From: Phenylobacterium sp.
Lineage (GTDB): Bacteria; Pseudomonadota; Alphaproteobacteria; Caulobacterales; Caulobacteraceae
Direction: 5' to 3'
Assembly: GCF_030679875.1 (NCBI RefSeq)
Contig: NZ_JAUXSP010000015.1
Span: forward strand, 248,001 to 312,000
DNA: 64,000 bases
The notes under the pieces were generated by a model. The model saw only the letters and a program-made list of their open reading frames with translations. It was not told the DNA's origin and did no database searches. Shown here piece by piece: positions 54,313 to 62,062 of the stretch. The position numbers and the translations under genes are program-made. The first letter of the stretch is position 1. Every line of letters starts with the position of its first letter.

Positions 54313-56085
54313 CTAGCCTCGGGACTTGGGTCCGCGGGGGCCGCCCGACCCGCGCGGAGGTCCAGACGGCCGCGGGCCGCTACGCGCCGGACCGGAGGGC
54401 CGACCGCCCTTGGCGCCGCCGGGGGGCCCCTTCCGGTCGGACGGCGCCTTTTCGCCAAGCTGGGCCTTGCCGGCCGGGTAGGCCTTGCCCGAGGCCGGGC
54501 GAGGCCGAGGCGGGGCCGACCCCGCCGCGCGATCCGCCTTTGGCGCAGAACGCGGCGCCTCGGATCTCGGGCGTTCAGACCTGGGACGGTCCTCGCGAGG
54601 ACGCTCCGAGGCCGGCCGCGCCGGTCTTGGACGGTCCGCCTGCGGGCGTTCGGACCGCGACCGCTCAGGAGGGCGCTCAGACCGTGACCGCTCGGGACGC
54701 TCACCCTGGGGCCGTTCGGAACGCGACCGCTCAGGGCGATCAGCCTGCGGGCGTTCAGAACGCGACCGCTCGGGACGGTCCGCCTGCGGGCGCTCAGACC
54801 GTGACCGCTCGGGACGGTCTCCCTGGGGCCGTTCGGAACGCGTCCGCTGAGGACGGTCAGCCTGCGGGCGTTCGGACCGCGACCGCTCGGGACGGTCCGC
54901 GGGGGGTTTCGCGGCCTCAGGGCGCGCCGGCCTCTCGGAGCGGGCCGGCTCGGGTCGCGTGGGCCGATCTGTGCTGGCCGCGGCGCTGGCGCGGGCCGCC
55001 TGGACTCTGGCCTTATTGATCATCACCCGGCCCTCGGCGAGGGCGGCGTCACGGCCACTGACCTTAGGCGCGGGCTTTCCCTTGGGCGCGCCCTTGGGCC
55101 GCACAGTGATCTTGGCCTTGGCCCATCCGGGCTTGTAGGCCTTCTTTTCCACCGGCTTGACCTCGACCCGCTCCACCTCGGCGCTCGCCCGACGGGCCGC
55201 GCCGGCCGAACGATTGCGCTTGGGCGGTGAATAGGCCGGCCGGTCGCCCTTGGGCATGTCTTCGGCGGCGATGAAGTCGGCGAACTGCTCGCGCAGGACG
55301 CGGGGCCCGACCTCTTCGATCTCGCCGGCCTCCAGCACGCCCAGGGCCAAGGGGCCGTAGGAGAGGCGGATAAGACGGTTCACCTTCAGGCCCAGGGATT
55401 CCAGAACCCGCCGGACCTCGCGGTTCTTGCCTTCGGTCAGGGTCAGGCTGATCCAGACATTGGCGCCCTGGGGGCCTTCCCGGGCCTTGTCGATGCGCGC
55501 CTCGATGGGGCCATAGCTGACGCCTTCGACGGTGACCCCGTTCTTGAGGACGTCCAGCTTGTCCTGGGTGATGCGGCCATGCGCCCGGGCGCGATAGCGG
55601 CGTTGCAGGCCAGTGGACGGCAGCTCCAACGCCCGGGCCAACGCCCCGTCATTGGTCAGCAGCAGCAGGCCCTCGGTGTTCAGGTCCAGCCGGCCGACGG
55701 AGATCAGCCGCGGTAGCCCGTCCGGCAGGGCCTCGAACACCGTGGAGCGGCCCGCAGGGTCGGAATGGGTGGTCACCAGGCCTGCGGGCTTGTGGTAGCG
55801 GAAGAGGCGGGCCGGTTCGCGGTCGTCCACCACCTCGCCATCGACGGTGAGGATGTCGTTGGCCTCGACCTTGACCGCAGGGGTGGTCAGGACCTGACCA
55901 TTGAGCGCCACGCGGCCGGCCTCGATCAGGCGCTCCACCTCCCGGCGGGAGGCGACGCCGGCGCGGGCCAGGGCCTTGGCCACCCGCTCTCCGCCGCCCT
56001 CGGCGCCATCGGGCGCAGTGGGGTCGTGGGCGTCTGGGGCTTGACCGGAGGGGGGTCGGGGAGTTCGTTGCCGTTCGTGGACCAT
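54313..56085 (-). CDS. RsuA/RluB-family pseudouridine synthase with long repetitive tail
   Basis: 590 aa from ATG 56085; a GTG at 55983 (VAKALARAG) is an alternative start. The S4 domain is ARAGVASRREVERLIEAGRV (about residues 40-60). The synthase has FRYHKPAGLVTTHSDP, the catalytic Asp in SVGRLDLNTEGLLLL and EGKNREVRRVLESLGL. After about residue 300 the protein is basic and disordered, including a 13-residue repeat (RSRSERPQADRPE, about six copies). RluB-type enzymes modify 23S rRNA near position 2605. The tail probably binds RNA. Its start is head-to-head with tadA. Confidence 0.92.
   Translation of the reverse strand: MVHERQRTPRPPSGQAPDAHDPTAPDGAEGGGERVAKALARAGVASRREVERLIEAGRVALNGQVLTTPAVKVEANDILTVDGEVVDDREPARLFRYHKPAGLVTTHSDPAGRSTVFEALPDGLPRLISVGRLDLNTEGLLLLTNDGALARALELPSTGLQRRYRARAHGRITQDKLDVLKNGVTVEGVSYGPIEARIDKAREGPQGANVWISLTLTEGKNREVRRVLESLGLKVNRLIRLSYGPLALGVLEAGEIEEVGPRVLREQFADFIAAEDMPKGDRPAYSPPKRNRSAGAARRASAEVERVEVKPVEKKAYKPGWAKAKITVRPKGAPKGKPAPKVSGRDAALAEGRVMINKARVQAARASAAASTDRPTRPEPARSERPARPEAAKPPADRPERSRSERPQADRPQRTRSERPQGDRPERSRSERPQADRPERSRSERPQADRPERSRSERPQGERPERSRSERPPERSRSERPQADRPRPARPASERPREDRPRSERPRSEAPRSAPKADRAAGSAPPRPRPASGKAYPAGKAQLGEKAPSDRKGPPGGAKGGRPSGPARSGPRPSGPPRGSGGPRGPKSRG
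54631..54899. repeat. 39-bp coding tandem repeat in the pseudouridine synthase tail
   Basis: About six copies of a 39-bp unit (for example CTGCGGGCGTTCAGAACGCG onward) encode RSRSERPQADRPE variants; one unit is shortened to nine codons (RSRSERPPE). The near-identity of adjacent units suggests recent expansion or contraction by slippage. Copy number may vary between strains. Confidence 0.85.
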
Positions 56086-56565
56086 GATCACCGCACCATG
56101 CGCATCGCCCTGCGCGCCGCGCAAGACGCCGCCGCACGCGGGGAAACCCCCGTGGGCGCCTGTGTGGTCGATCCGGCCACGGGCGAGGTGATCGCCATCG
56201 GCGCCAATGGCCCCATCGGGACCCATGATCCCACCGCCCACGCCGAGATCGTCGCCCTGCGCGAGGCCGCCCGCAAGTTGGGCAATTACCGGCTGACCGG
56301 CCTGACCCTGGTGGTCACGCTTGAGCCCTGCGCCATGTGCGCCGGCGCCATCAGCCATGCGAGGATCGGCCGGGTGGTGTTCGGCGCCGATGACCCCAAG
56401 GGCGGCGCGGTCCTGCATGGCCCGAGGTACTTCGAACAGCCCACCTGCCACTGGCGTCCGGAAGTGACCGGCGGCATCCTCGCCGACGAGAGCGCCGAGC
56501 TGCTTCGCGGCTTCTTCCGCGCCCGGCGTGGGAAGTCGGCCCCCGAGGCGCCAGCAGGGACCTAG
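56077..56565 (+). CDS. tadA: tRNA adenosine(34) deaminase TadA
   Basis: 162 aa from GTG 56077 (VDHDHRTMRIALRAAQ); homologs usually have several residues before MRIAL, with GGGGAG upstream supporting it. ATG 56098 is the alternative. Zinc and catalytic residues are THAHAE-type: PTAHAEIVAL with the proton-shuttling Glu, and EPCAMCAGAI with both Cys. It deaminates A34 to inosine in tRNA-Arg(ACG). The start overlaps or lies 12 nt from the pseudouridine synthase start on the other strand, so their promoters lie inside each other's genes. Confidence 0.94.
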   Translation: MDHDHRTMRIALRAAQDAAARGETPVGACVVDPATGEVIAIGANGPIGTHDPTAHAEIVALREAARKLGNYRLTGLTLVVTLEPCAMCAGAISHARIGRVVFGADDPKGGAVLHGPRYFEQPTCHWRPEVTGGILADESAELLRGFFRARRGKSAPEAPAGT

Positions 56566-56643
56566 GCGCCGCCGACCTTGCCAAGGCCCCCTGCCCGGTC
56601 GGATGATGCCACCCATAAGAATTCGAACATTTGGGAGACGACC

Positions 56644-57519
56644 ATGGGATTGCTCGACGGAAAAGTGGCCATTGTGACCGGGGCCGGCGGCGGCCTGGGG
56701 GAGGCCTATGCCAAGCTGTTCGCCAAGGAAGGCGCCAAGGTGGTGGTCAACGACCTGGGCGGGACCCGCGACGGCTCCGGCGCCGACCGCAGCGCGGCCC
56801 AGAAGGTGGTCGACGAGATCAAGGAAGCCGGCGGCGAGGCGGTGGCCAATGGGGATGATGTCTCCACCGTCGAGGGCGGCGAGAACATCCTCAAGACCGC
56901 CCTGGACACCTGGGGCAAGATCGACATCCTGGTCTGCAACGCTGGCATCCTGCGCGACAAGACCTTCGCCAACACCTCGGAGGCCGACTGGGACCTGGTG
57001 GTCAAGGTCCACCTGAAGGGCACCTATTGCTGCGCCTGGCCGGTCTGGAAGTGGATGAAGGAGAACAACAATCCCGGCGTCATGGTGCTGACCTCGTCCA
57101 CCTCGGGCCTGTATGGCAATTTCGGCCAGGCCAATTACGGGGCGGCCAAGGCCGGCATCTACGGCCTGATGCGCGTGCTTTCCATCGAGGGCCGCAAGTA
57201 CGGCATTCGGGTCATGGGCCTGGCGCCTGGCGCCTTCACCCGCATGACCTCGGACCTGCCCGGCCGCCAGGGCAAGGAGCCCGACGCCATGAGCCTGCCG
57301 GAAAACATCGCGCCGGGCGTGCTCTACATGGTCTCCGACCTCGCCGCCGATCACTCCGGCAAGGTGCTGGGGGTGTCGTCCCGCGGCGTGCGCGAGATCA
57401 AGATGGTCCAGACCGACGGCTTCAATCCGGGCAAGCCCTACACCGCCCAGGACGTGGCCAAGCACGCTGAAGAGGTGTTCTTCCCGGCGGCGGCCGAACG
57501 CACCGCCGCCAGCGCTTAG
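56644..57519 (+). CDS. SDR dehydrogenase (MFE-2-like hydroxyacyl-CoA type)
   Basis: 291 aa from ATG 56644, with GGGAG 8 nt upstream. TGAGGGLGEAYAKLFAKEGA, then VVVNDLGGTRDGSG, DILVCNAGILRDKTF, VLTSSTSGLYGNFGQANYGAAK and the C-terminal extension ending FFPAAAERTAASA. The NDLGGxxxG insertion is typical of the SDR part of peroxisomal multifunctional enzyme 2, which oxidises (3R)-hydroxyacyl-CoA. Likely in lipid or steroid side-chain metabolism. The leader has TTCGAACATTTG, similar to half of the 62-kb palindrome, and the 12-mer shared with the SDR at 2146. Confidence 0.92.
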   Translation: MGLLDGKVAIVTGAGGGLGEAYAKLFAKEGAKVVVNDLGGTRDGSGADRSAAQKVVDEIKEAGGEAVANGDDVSTVEGGENILKTALDTWGKIDILVCNAGILRDKTFANTSEADWDLVVKVHLKGTYCCAWPVWKWMKENNNPGVMVLTSSTSGLYGNFGQANYGAAKAGIYGLMRVLSIEGRKYGIRVMGLAPGAFTRMTSDLPGRQGKEPDAMSLPENIAPGVLYMVSDLAADHSGKVLGVSSRGVREIKMVQTDGFNPGKPYTAQDVAKHAEEVFFPAAAERTAASA

Positions 57520-57538
57520 CGGGCAGGCCCCTCCTCTT

Positions 57539-57571
57539 CCGTCATGGTCGGGCTTGACCCGACCATGACGG
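57539..57571. repeat. Intergenic palindromic element
   Basis: CCGTCATGGTCGGG and its exact reverse complement flank CTTGA, a perfect 14-bp stem. It lies between two convergent genes and may stop transcription both ways. Similar GTCAT...GGGCTTGACCC palindromes are scattered in alphaproteobacterial genomes in my recollection, so it may be a dispersed repeat. Confidence 0.8.
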
Positions 57572-57583
57572 CGATCGGGCCTG

Positions 57584-58165
57584 TCAGAGCGCCGTCAGTC
57601 GCGCATCCAACTGCGCTCGGACCGCCGGCCATTCCTCGGCCAGAATGGAGAAGACCACCGTGTCGCGGATGCGGCCGGTCCAGACGACGCGGTGCTGGCG
57701 CAGGATGCCCTCCTGCACAGCCCCCAGTTTGAGGACCGCAGCGCGGGAGCGGTGGTTGATGGCGTCGACGTTCAGTTGCACCCGCCGGGCGCCGGCCTCG
57801 AAAGCATGGCCCAGCATCAGGCGCTTGGTGGCTGGGTTCACCGCCCCGCCCCGGTGGTCGGGGTGGTAGTAGGTGCCGCCGATCTCAACGGACGCATTGG
57901 CGGGATCGGGACCGATATAGCTGGTCATGCCGATGCACCGCCCCTCGAGCAGAACCGCATGGGGAATCCAGCTGCCCTCGGCGGCCTGAGCCATCATCCG
58001 CGCCCAGCCGGCGTCGAAATGCTCTGGTTCCATGGAGTGGGGATAGAGGTCGCGCCAGACCTGCAGGTCGGCGGCGCAGGCGGCCTGCAATTGGGCGCGA
58101 TGGCGTTCGCCCATCGGCTCAAGCCGCACATGCCGATTGTGCGAATTCTGGCCTTCCAGCTGCAT
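57584..58165 (-). CDS. GNAT-family N-acetyltransferase
   Basis: 193 aa from ATG 58165 with GGGGGTGAA upstream. HVRLEPMGERHRAQLQAAC, then VEIGGTYYHPDHRGGAVNPATKRL with the acetyl-CoA loop, and VQLNVDAINHRSRAAVLKLG. This is the RimL-like branch with the HRGGAxNPxxK variant of the usual Q/RxxGxG/A site. The substrate is unknown. It is divergent from sRNA candidate 2. Confidence 0.9.
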   Translation of the reverse strand: MQLEGQNSHNRHVRLEPMGERHRAQLQAACAADLQVWRDLYPHSMEPEHFDAGWARMMAQAAEGSWIPHAVLLEGRCIGMTSYIGPDPANASVEIGGTYYHPDHRGGAVNPATKRLMLGHAFEAGARRVQLNVDAINHRSRAAVLKLGAVQEGILRQHRVVWTGRIRDTVVFSILAEEWPAVRAQLDARLTAL

Positions 58166-58240
58166 TTCACCCCCTGTGACGCAACGGCACGAAGAATCTT
58201 TCACCCGCCCTCTTGCCTTTGGCCAGGAGGGTATTATCTC

Positions 58241-58312
58241 AGCCTGGCCCTTTTGGGCGTTTCCTCCCTATAACTTTTGAGTCGCGCCCTTCATGGACGC
58301 GGCTCTTTTTTT
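58241..58312 (+). ncRNA. Candidate MmgR/suhB-like small RNA, copy 2
   Basis: A TATTAT element (58232-58237) would start an RNA near 58241-58244. About 70 nt follow: hairpin GCCC-TTTT-GGGC, then GTTTCCTCCCTATAACTTTT unpaired, then a terminator stem with seven U. The 16-mer at 58255-58270 is identical to that of copy 1 at 20929-20944, and both have the same order of elements. No ORF fits. Size and motif match alphaproteobacterial MmgR-type sRNAs as I remember them. The -35 element is unclear (TTGCCT at 58213 is only 13 nt from the -10). Confidence 0.68.
58279..58312 (+). terminator. Intrinsic terminator of sRNA candidate 2
   Basis: GAGTCGCG and CGCGGCTC pair (one G-U) around an 11-nt loop and run into seven T. 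The stop codon of the convergent TauE/SafE gene is 3 nt further on. Confidence 0.87.
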
Positions 58313-58315
58313 GCC

Positions 58316-59071
58316 TCAGGCGCGACCGAGCAGCATCAAGCCCTGGATCAGGAAGCCGGCCCCCAAGGCCGTGAAGATCCATCGGCGCCATCGGCGGAAA
58401 TGATCTTCAGAGATGATGTCCAGGAACCGGCGGCCAACCGCCGCGCCGAGCACGGCGGCCAGGACCGCTCCCGCCACCAGGGCGAGACCCAGGCCCTCCC
58501 CCTCAGCGCCGACCGAAATCAGCGCCCCGCCGTAAAAGACGAGCTTGGCCAGGTGGGCGAAGACCTGGAAGGCGGCCTTGGTGCCGATGACCTCGTGACG
58601 GTTGAGGGAGCTGCGCACCAGAAACAGTTCGCTCAGAGGCCCGGAAACCCCCACCGTCAGGGCCATGAGGGTGGCCAGGAAGCCGCCCGCCAGGGCGTGG
58701 GTCGGACGGGCGGCGTCCAGGGGAATGAGCCTCGGCGGAAGCCAGACCAGGACCGGCAAGAGGCCCATGCCGATGAAGATCGCCGCCTTGGAGGGCTGGA
58801 AGGCCATGAACGAGAGCAGTCCCATGCCAGCAATGGCGCCGAGGCCAAACCACCCCACCGTGCGATAGCGCACATGCCGGGCGTTGAAGCCTGCCCTGGC
58901 AAGGTTCGAGGCCAGCTGCGCAGCGCCATGCAGGGCGAGCGCCGCACCCACCGGCAGGATCAGGGTCAGGACCGCCATCAACAGCGAGCCGCCGGCCATG
59001 CCCAACAGCCCCGATATGGCCGAGGCGGCGAAGACCGCAGCCAGGACCAGCCCGACGCTGAGCCCGCTCAC
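58316..59071 (-). CDS. TauE/SafE-family membrane permease, copy 1
   Basis: 251 aa starting at GTG 59071, which overlaps the stop of the upstream paralog (GTGA, 4 nt). About eight TM helices. Family landmarks are SGLLGMAGGSLLMAVL in the first repeat, HGAAQLASNLARA, and VGVSGPLSELFLVRSSL with TKAAFQVFAHLAKL in the second. TauE/SafE proteins are proposed exporters of sulfite, sulfoacetate or other anions; the substrate here is unknown. Translationally coupled to copy 2. Confidence 0.88.
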   Translation of the reverse strand: MSGLSVGLVLAAVFAASAISGLLGMAGGSLLMAVLTLILPVGAALALHGAAQLASNLARAGFNARHVRYRTVGWFGLGAIAGMGLLSFMAFQPSKAAIFIGMGLLPVLVWLPPRLIPLDAARPTHALAGGFLATLMALTVGVSGPLSELFLVRSSLNRHEVIGTKAAFQVFAHLAKLVFYGGALISVGAEGEGLGLALVAGAVLAAVLGAAVGRRFLDIISEDHFRRWRRWIFTALGAGFLIQGLMLLGRA

Positions 59072-59826
59072 GAACCCGCCATCAGAAGCTGGGCGGCCTG
59101 GATCAGGTAGAGGACGCCGACGGCGGTGACGATCCAGCGGGTCCAGCGCTTGAAGTTCACGTCGCTCATCCGCTCCAGGATCAGGCCGCCGCACCAGGTG
59201 CCGGCCATGGAGAGCGGAATGGCCAGGGCGAACAGCCAGAGCGGCGGCATGTCGGCATCCCGCGCCCCGACCAGCAGCGGCGCCCCATAGACGATGATCT
59301 TGGCCAGGTGGGCGAAGACCTGGGTGGCGGCCTTGGTGGCGACGATGGCGTGGCGGGTGAGTTCGGTGCGGACGAAGAAGATGTCCAACAGGGGGCCGGC
59401 GACGCCTGCCATCAAGTTCAGGCCGGTGACGAGGAAGCCCGAGGCGAAGGCCTGGTGCGGCCGGGCGGCGTCCAGCTTCAGCCAGCCCGCCGGTAGCCAG
59501 GTGAGCCAGGGCACCAGGCCCAGCATCAGGAACAGGAACGGCTTGGACGGGGTGAAGGCCGCCAGCGACACCAGCACGCCGGCGATCAGGGAGGCCAGGG
59601 CATACCAGCCGACAATGTCCCAGCGGACGTGACGCCTATGCAGCAGGGCCCGCCAGCCATTGGCGACCAGCTGCAGAATGCCGTGGGTGACGAAGGCCGC
59701 TGAGACCGGCAGGACGAGCGCCAGGGCGCCCATCAGCACCAGGCCGCCGGCCATGCCGAAGACGCCAGACAGGGTGGCCGTCAAAAAGGCGGCGGCCAGG
59801 ATGAAGATCGCAGTAGGTAGGGTCAC
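59068..59826 (-). CDS. TauE/SafE-family membrane permease, copy 2
   Basis: 252 aa from GTG 59826 with GGAGA 9 nt upstream; this start places the first TM helix (TAIFILAAAFLTATLSG) at the N-terminus. SGVFGMAGGLVLMGAL, HGILQLVANGWRALLHRRHV and AGVAGPLLDIFFVRTEL with TKAATQVFAHLAKI parallel copy 1 throughout, so the two are tandem duplicates. They may work as a heterodimer or have different anions. A GNAT gene lies 105 nt upstream on the same strand. Confidence 0.88.
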   Translation of the reverse strand: MTLPTAIFILAAAFLTATLSGVFGMAGGLVLMGALALVLPVSAAFVTHGILQLVANGWRALLHRRHVRWDIVGWYALASLIAGVLVSLAAFTPSKPFLFLMLGLVPWLTWLPAGWLKLDAARPHQAFASGFLVTGLNLMAGVAGPLLDIFFVRTELTRHAIVATKAATQVFAHLAKIIVYGAPLLVGARDADMPPLWLFALAIPLSMAGTWCGGLILERMSDVNFKRWTRWIVTAVGVLYLIQAAQLLMAGS

Positions 59827-59931
59827 GGGCAGTCTCCAGAAAGGCGGCCTGTCCTCCAGGGCGGTCACAGGCCGCCTCGGATTGCAGAACCGCAGCGCGT
59901 CGCGCGCGGGACGGAGCAGGCGCTGCAAACC

Positions 59932-60456
59932 TCATTGGGCGAGCGCCTTGTAGAAGACGGTGGTGGCCTCGGGCCGGCCGTCTGTGGAAAGGGCGAAGTC
60001 GGGAATGACGCCGACGCGAACCCAGTCGCCGCGGGCGTAGAGCCGCTCGGCGTCGCCGCCGGTGACGGTGTCGAGCACCAGGAGCGTCAGGCCCATCTGG
60101 CGGGCGGCGGTTTCGGCATGGGCCAAGAGGGCGGCGCCAACACCCCGGCGGCGAACGCGAGGATGGACGAGCATCTTGGCCACATCCCCGCGATGGGGCT
60201 GGTTCTCCGGCCCGGCGGGGATCACCTGGACCACGCCGCAGAGACCCGCCGCGTCATGGGCCAGGATCAGGGCGCGCCCGTCATCGGCGCTGAGTTGACC
60301 CGCCCACCATTGGCCGGCGCGATCGGCGTCCAGACCCTCAAGAAACGAAACTGAAGCGCCGCCCGCCACGCACGCCGCCAGCAGCTCGCCGAGCGCAGCG
60401 GCGTGGGCTGCGGCGTCGGCGGCGGACAGGCGGCTGTAGCGGACGGCGGCGGTCAT
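59932..60456 (-). CDS. GNAT-family N-acetyltransferase
   Basis: 174 aa from ATG 60456 (MTAAVRYSRLSAADA); ATG 60468 adds four residues. Ala-rich helices precede LCGVVQVIPA, VAKMLVHPRVRRRGVGAALLA (acetyl-CoA loop RRRGVG) and LLVLDTVTGGDAERLYARGDW. The pattern LDTxTGxxAExLYxxxGW is seen in many antibiotic or small amine acetyltransferases. Substrate unknown. It is upstream of the TauE/SafE pair and downstream of a terminator. Confidence 0.88.
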   Translation of the reverse strand: MTAAVRYSRLSAADAAAHAAALGELLAACVAGGASVSFLEGLDADRAGQWWAGQLSADDGRALILAHDAAGLCGVVQVIPAGPENQPHRGDVAKMLVHPRVRRRGVGAALLAHAETAARQMGLTLLVLDTVTGGDAERLYARGDWVRVGVIPDFALSTDGRPEATTVFYKALAQ

Positions 60457-60499
60457 TGACGATCCCATACACCCGCCAAAGCTTGACCGCCACAAAGCC

Positions 60500-60529
60500 A
60501 AAAGGCCCCGGCGGTGACGCCGGGGCCTT
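60500..60529 (-). terminator. Intrinsic terminator of the acyl-CoA dehydrogenase gene
   Basis: AAGGCCCCGGCG and CGCCGGGGCCTT form a perfect 12-bp stem with loop GTGA; read leftward it ends in TTTT. It separates the dehydrogenase from the GNAT gene. Confidence 0.9.
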
Positions 60530-60562
60530 GGCACTTGCGGGCTGTTGTAAGCCTTGCGTCGC

Positions 60563-61882
60563 CTAGTTCCGGAACACGGCCGCCGTGGACGGGTCCTGGG
60601 GCATTTCGCGGTACTGGCGCAGCTCGTTGCGGCCCACCACCATGTGGTGGACCTCATCGGGGCCGTCGGCCAGGCGCAGGGTGCGGGTGGAGGTATACAT
60701 CCGCGCCAGGGGGGTCTTCTGCGAGACGCCGGTGGCGCCGTACATCTGGATGGCCTGGTCGATGATCTGGCAGACCCGCTCGGGCACCATGGCCTTGACC
60801 ATGTGGATCCAGATGCGGGCCTCCTGGCGATCGAGGACGTCCATGGCCTTGGCGGCCTTGAGCACCATCAGGCGCATGGCCTCGATCTCGATGCGGGCGC
60901 GGCTGACGATCTCGACATTGCCGCCCAGCTGGATGATCGGCTTGCCGAAGGCTTCCCGGGTCAGGCCGCGGGTGACCATCAGGTCGAGCGCCTTCTCGGC
61001 CTGGCCAATGGCGCGCATGCAGTGGTGAATCCGGCCGGGACCCAGGCGCAGCTGGCTGATCTCAAAGCCGCGGCCTTCGCCCAGCAGCATGTTCGAGGCC
61101 GGCACCCGGACATTGTCGAACACGATGTGCATATGACCGTGCGGCGCGTCGGGATCGCCGAACACGTTCATCGGGCCGACCACCTTGACCCCAGGGGTGT
61201 CCATGGGAACCAGGATCTGGGACTGGCGCAGATGGGGCGGACCTTCGGGGCTGGTCTGCACCATGGTGATCATCACCTTGCAGCGCGGGTCGCCGGCGCC
61301 GGAGATGTAGTGCTTCTCGCCATTGAGGACGTACTCGTCCCCCACCAGGGTGGCGCGCATGCGGATGTTCTTGGCGTCGGAGGAGGCCATGTCCGGCTCG
61401 GTCATGGCGAAGGCCGAGCGGATCTTGCCTTCCAGCAACGGCTTCAGCCACATTTCCTTCTGCTCGGGCGTGCCGACGCGCTCGAGAACTTCCATGTTGC
61501 CGGTGTCGGGCGCGGCGCAGTTCATCGTCTCAGAGGCCATCGGGTTCTTGCCGAGCTCGACGGCGATATAGGCGTAGTCCAGGTTCGACAGACCCTCGCC
61601 GGTCTCGGCGTCAGGCAGGAAGAAGTTCCACAGGCCCTCGGCCTTGGCCTTGTCCTTGGCGGCTTCAAGGACTTCCAGCTGGCCTGGCGCATAGGACCAG
61701 ATGTCGGTCTTGCCCTCACCAAGCCGGTGGAATTCCACGCTCATCGGCTGGACCACCTCGGCGATGAACGTCTTCACATGGTTCAAGAGCGGCACCGCCT
61801 TTTCGGAGATGCGGAGGTCGTTAAGCGCGTCCAGCGGGTTCAGCGCGAAGCTGGATTGAGCTTTTTCAGCGGCGATATTCAT
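60563..61882 (-). CDS. Acyl-CoA dehydrogenase (ACAD10/11-like subgroup)
   Basis: 439 aa from ATG 61882, with GGGAGGA 7 nt upstream. AMTEPDMASSDAKNI is the flavin-contact strand, LNGEKHYISGAGDPRCKVMI follows, and [20 protein letters not shown] and REAFGKPI mark the helical domain. At the usual catalytic Glu position (YEGT) it reads LADGPDEVH, so Asp is the probable base. This and the [12 protein letters not shown] segment are shared with the divergent paralog. Likely a specialised acyl-CoA dehydrogenase using ETF. A PsrA-like palindrome lies in the shared promoter region. Confidence 0.92.
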   Translation of the reverse strand: MNIAAEKAQSSFALNPLDALNDLRISEKAVPLLNHVKTFIAEVVQPMSVEFHRLGEGKTDIWSYAPGQLEVLEAAKDKAKAEGLWNFFLPDAETGEGLSNLDYAYIAVELGKNPMASETMNCAAPDTGNMEVLERVGTPEQKEMWLKPLLEGKIRSAFAMTEPDMASSDAKNIRMRATLVGDEYVLNGEKHYISGAGDPRCKVMITMVQTSPEGPPHLRQSQILVPMDTPGVKVVGPMNVFGDPDAPHGHMHIVFDNVRVPASNMLLGEGRGFEISQLRLGPGRIHHCMRAIGQAEKALDLMVTRGLTREAFGKPIIQLGGNVEIVSRARIEIEAMRLMVLKAAKAMDVLDRQEARIWIHMVKAMVPERVCQIIDQAIQMYGATGVSQKTPLARMYTSTRTLRLADGPDEVHHMVVGRNELRQYREMPQDPSTAAVFRN

Positions 61883-61995
61883 GGTGGTCCTCCCGGGGAC
61901 ATGGCGTTGAAGCTGGGGCGCCGGGGCCGGCCGCAGGGGCCAGGACGCGCCCGGATCGATCTCTGCCCCACCATCGGCGCAGAATTGCTGAAAAT

Positions 61996-62047
61996 CAAAC
62001 GCCTGTTCGTCTAGGCGGCCTAAAAGGCGTTCAAACATTTGTTTGAA
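61996..62047. promoter_or_regulatory. PsrA-like TetR operator between divergent acyl-CoA dehydrogenase genes
   Basis: TTCAAACATTTGTTTGAA at 62030-62047 is a near-perfect palindrome and contains CAAAC-N4-GTTTG, which matches the known PsrA consensus (G/C)AAAC(N2-4)GTTT(G/C). A weaker copy, CAAAC-gcct-GTTCG, is at 61996-62009. Both lie in the 180-nt region between the two starts, so one TetR-type repressor could control both genes. Confidence 0.6.
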
Positions 62048-62062
62048 TGAGAGGCCTGCCCC

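Noticed and set aside
54631-54899. Regularly spaced repeats as a possible CRISPR array
   Set aside because: Units are contiguous without unique spacers, keep the reading frame of a pseudouridine synthase and there are no cas genes.
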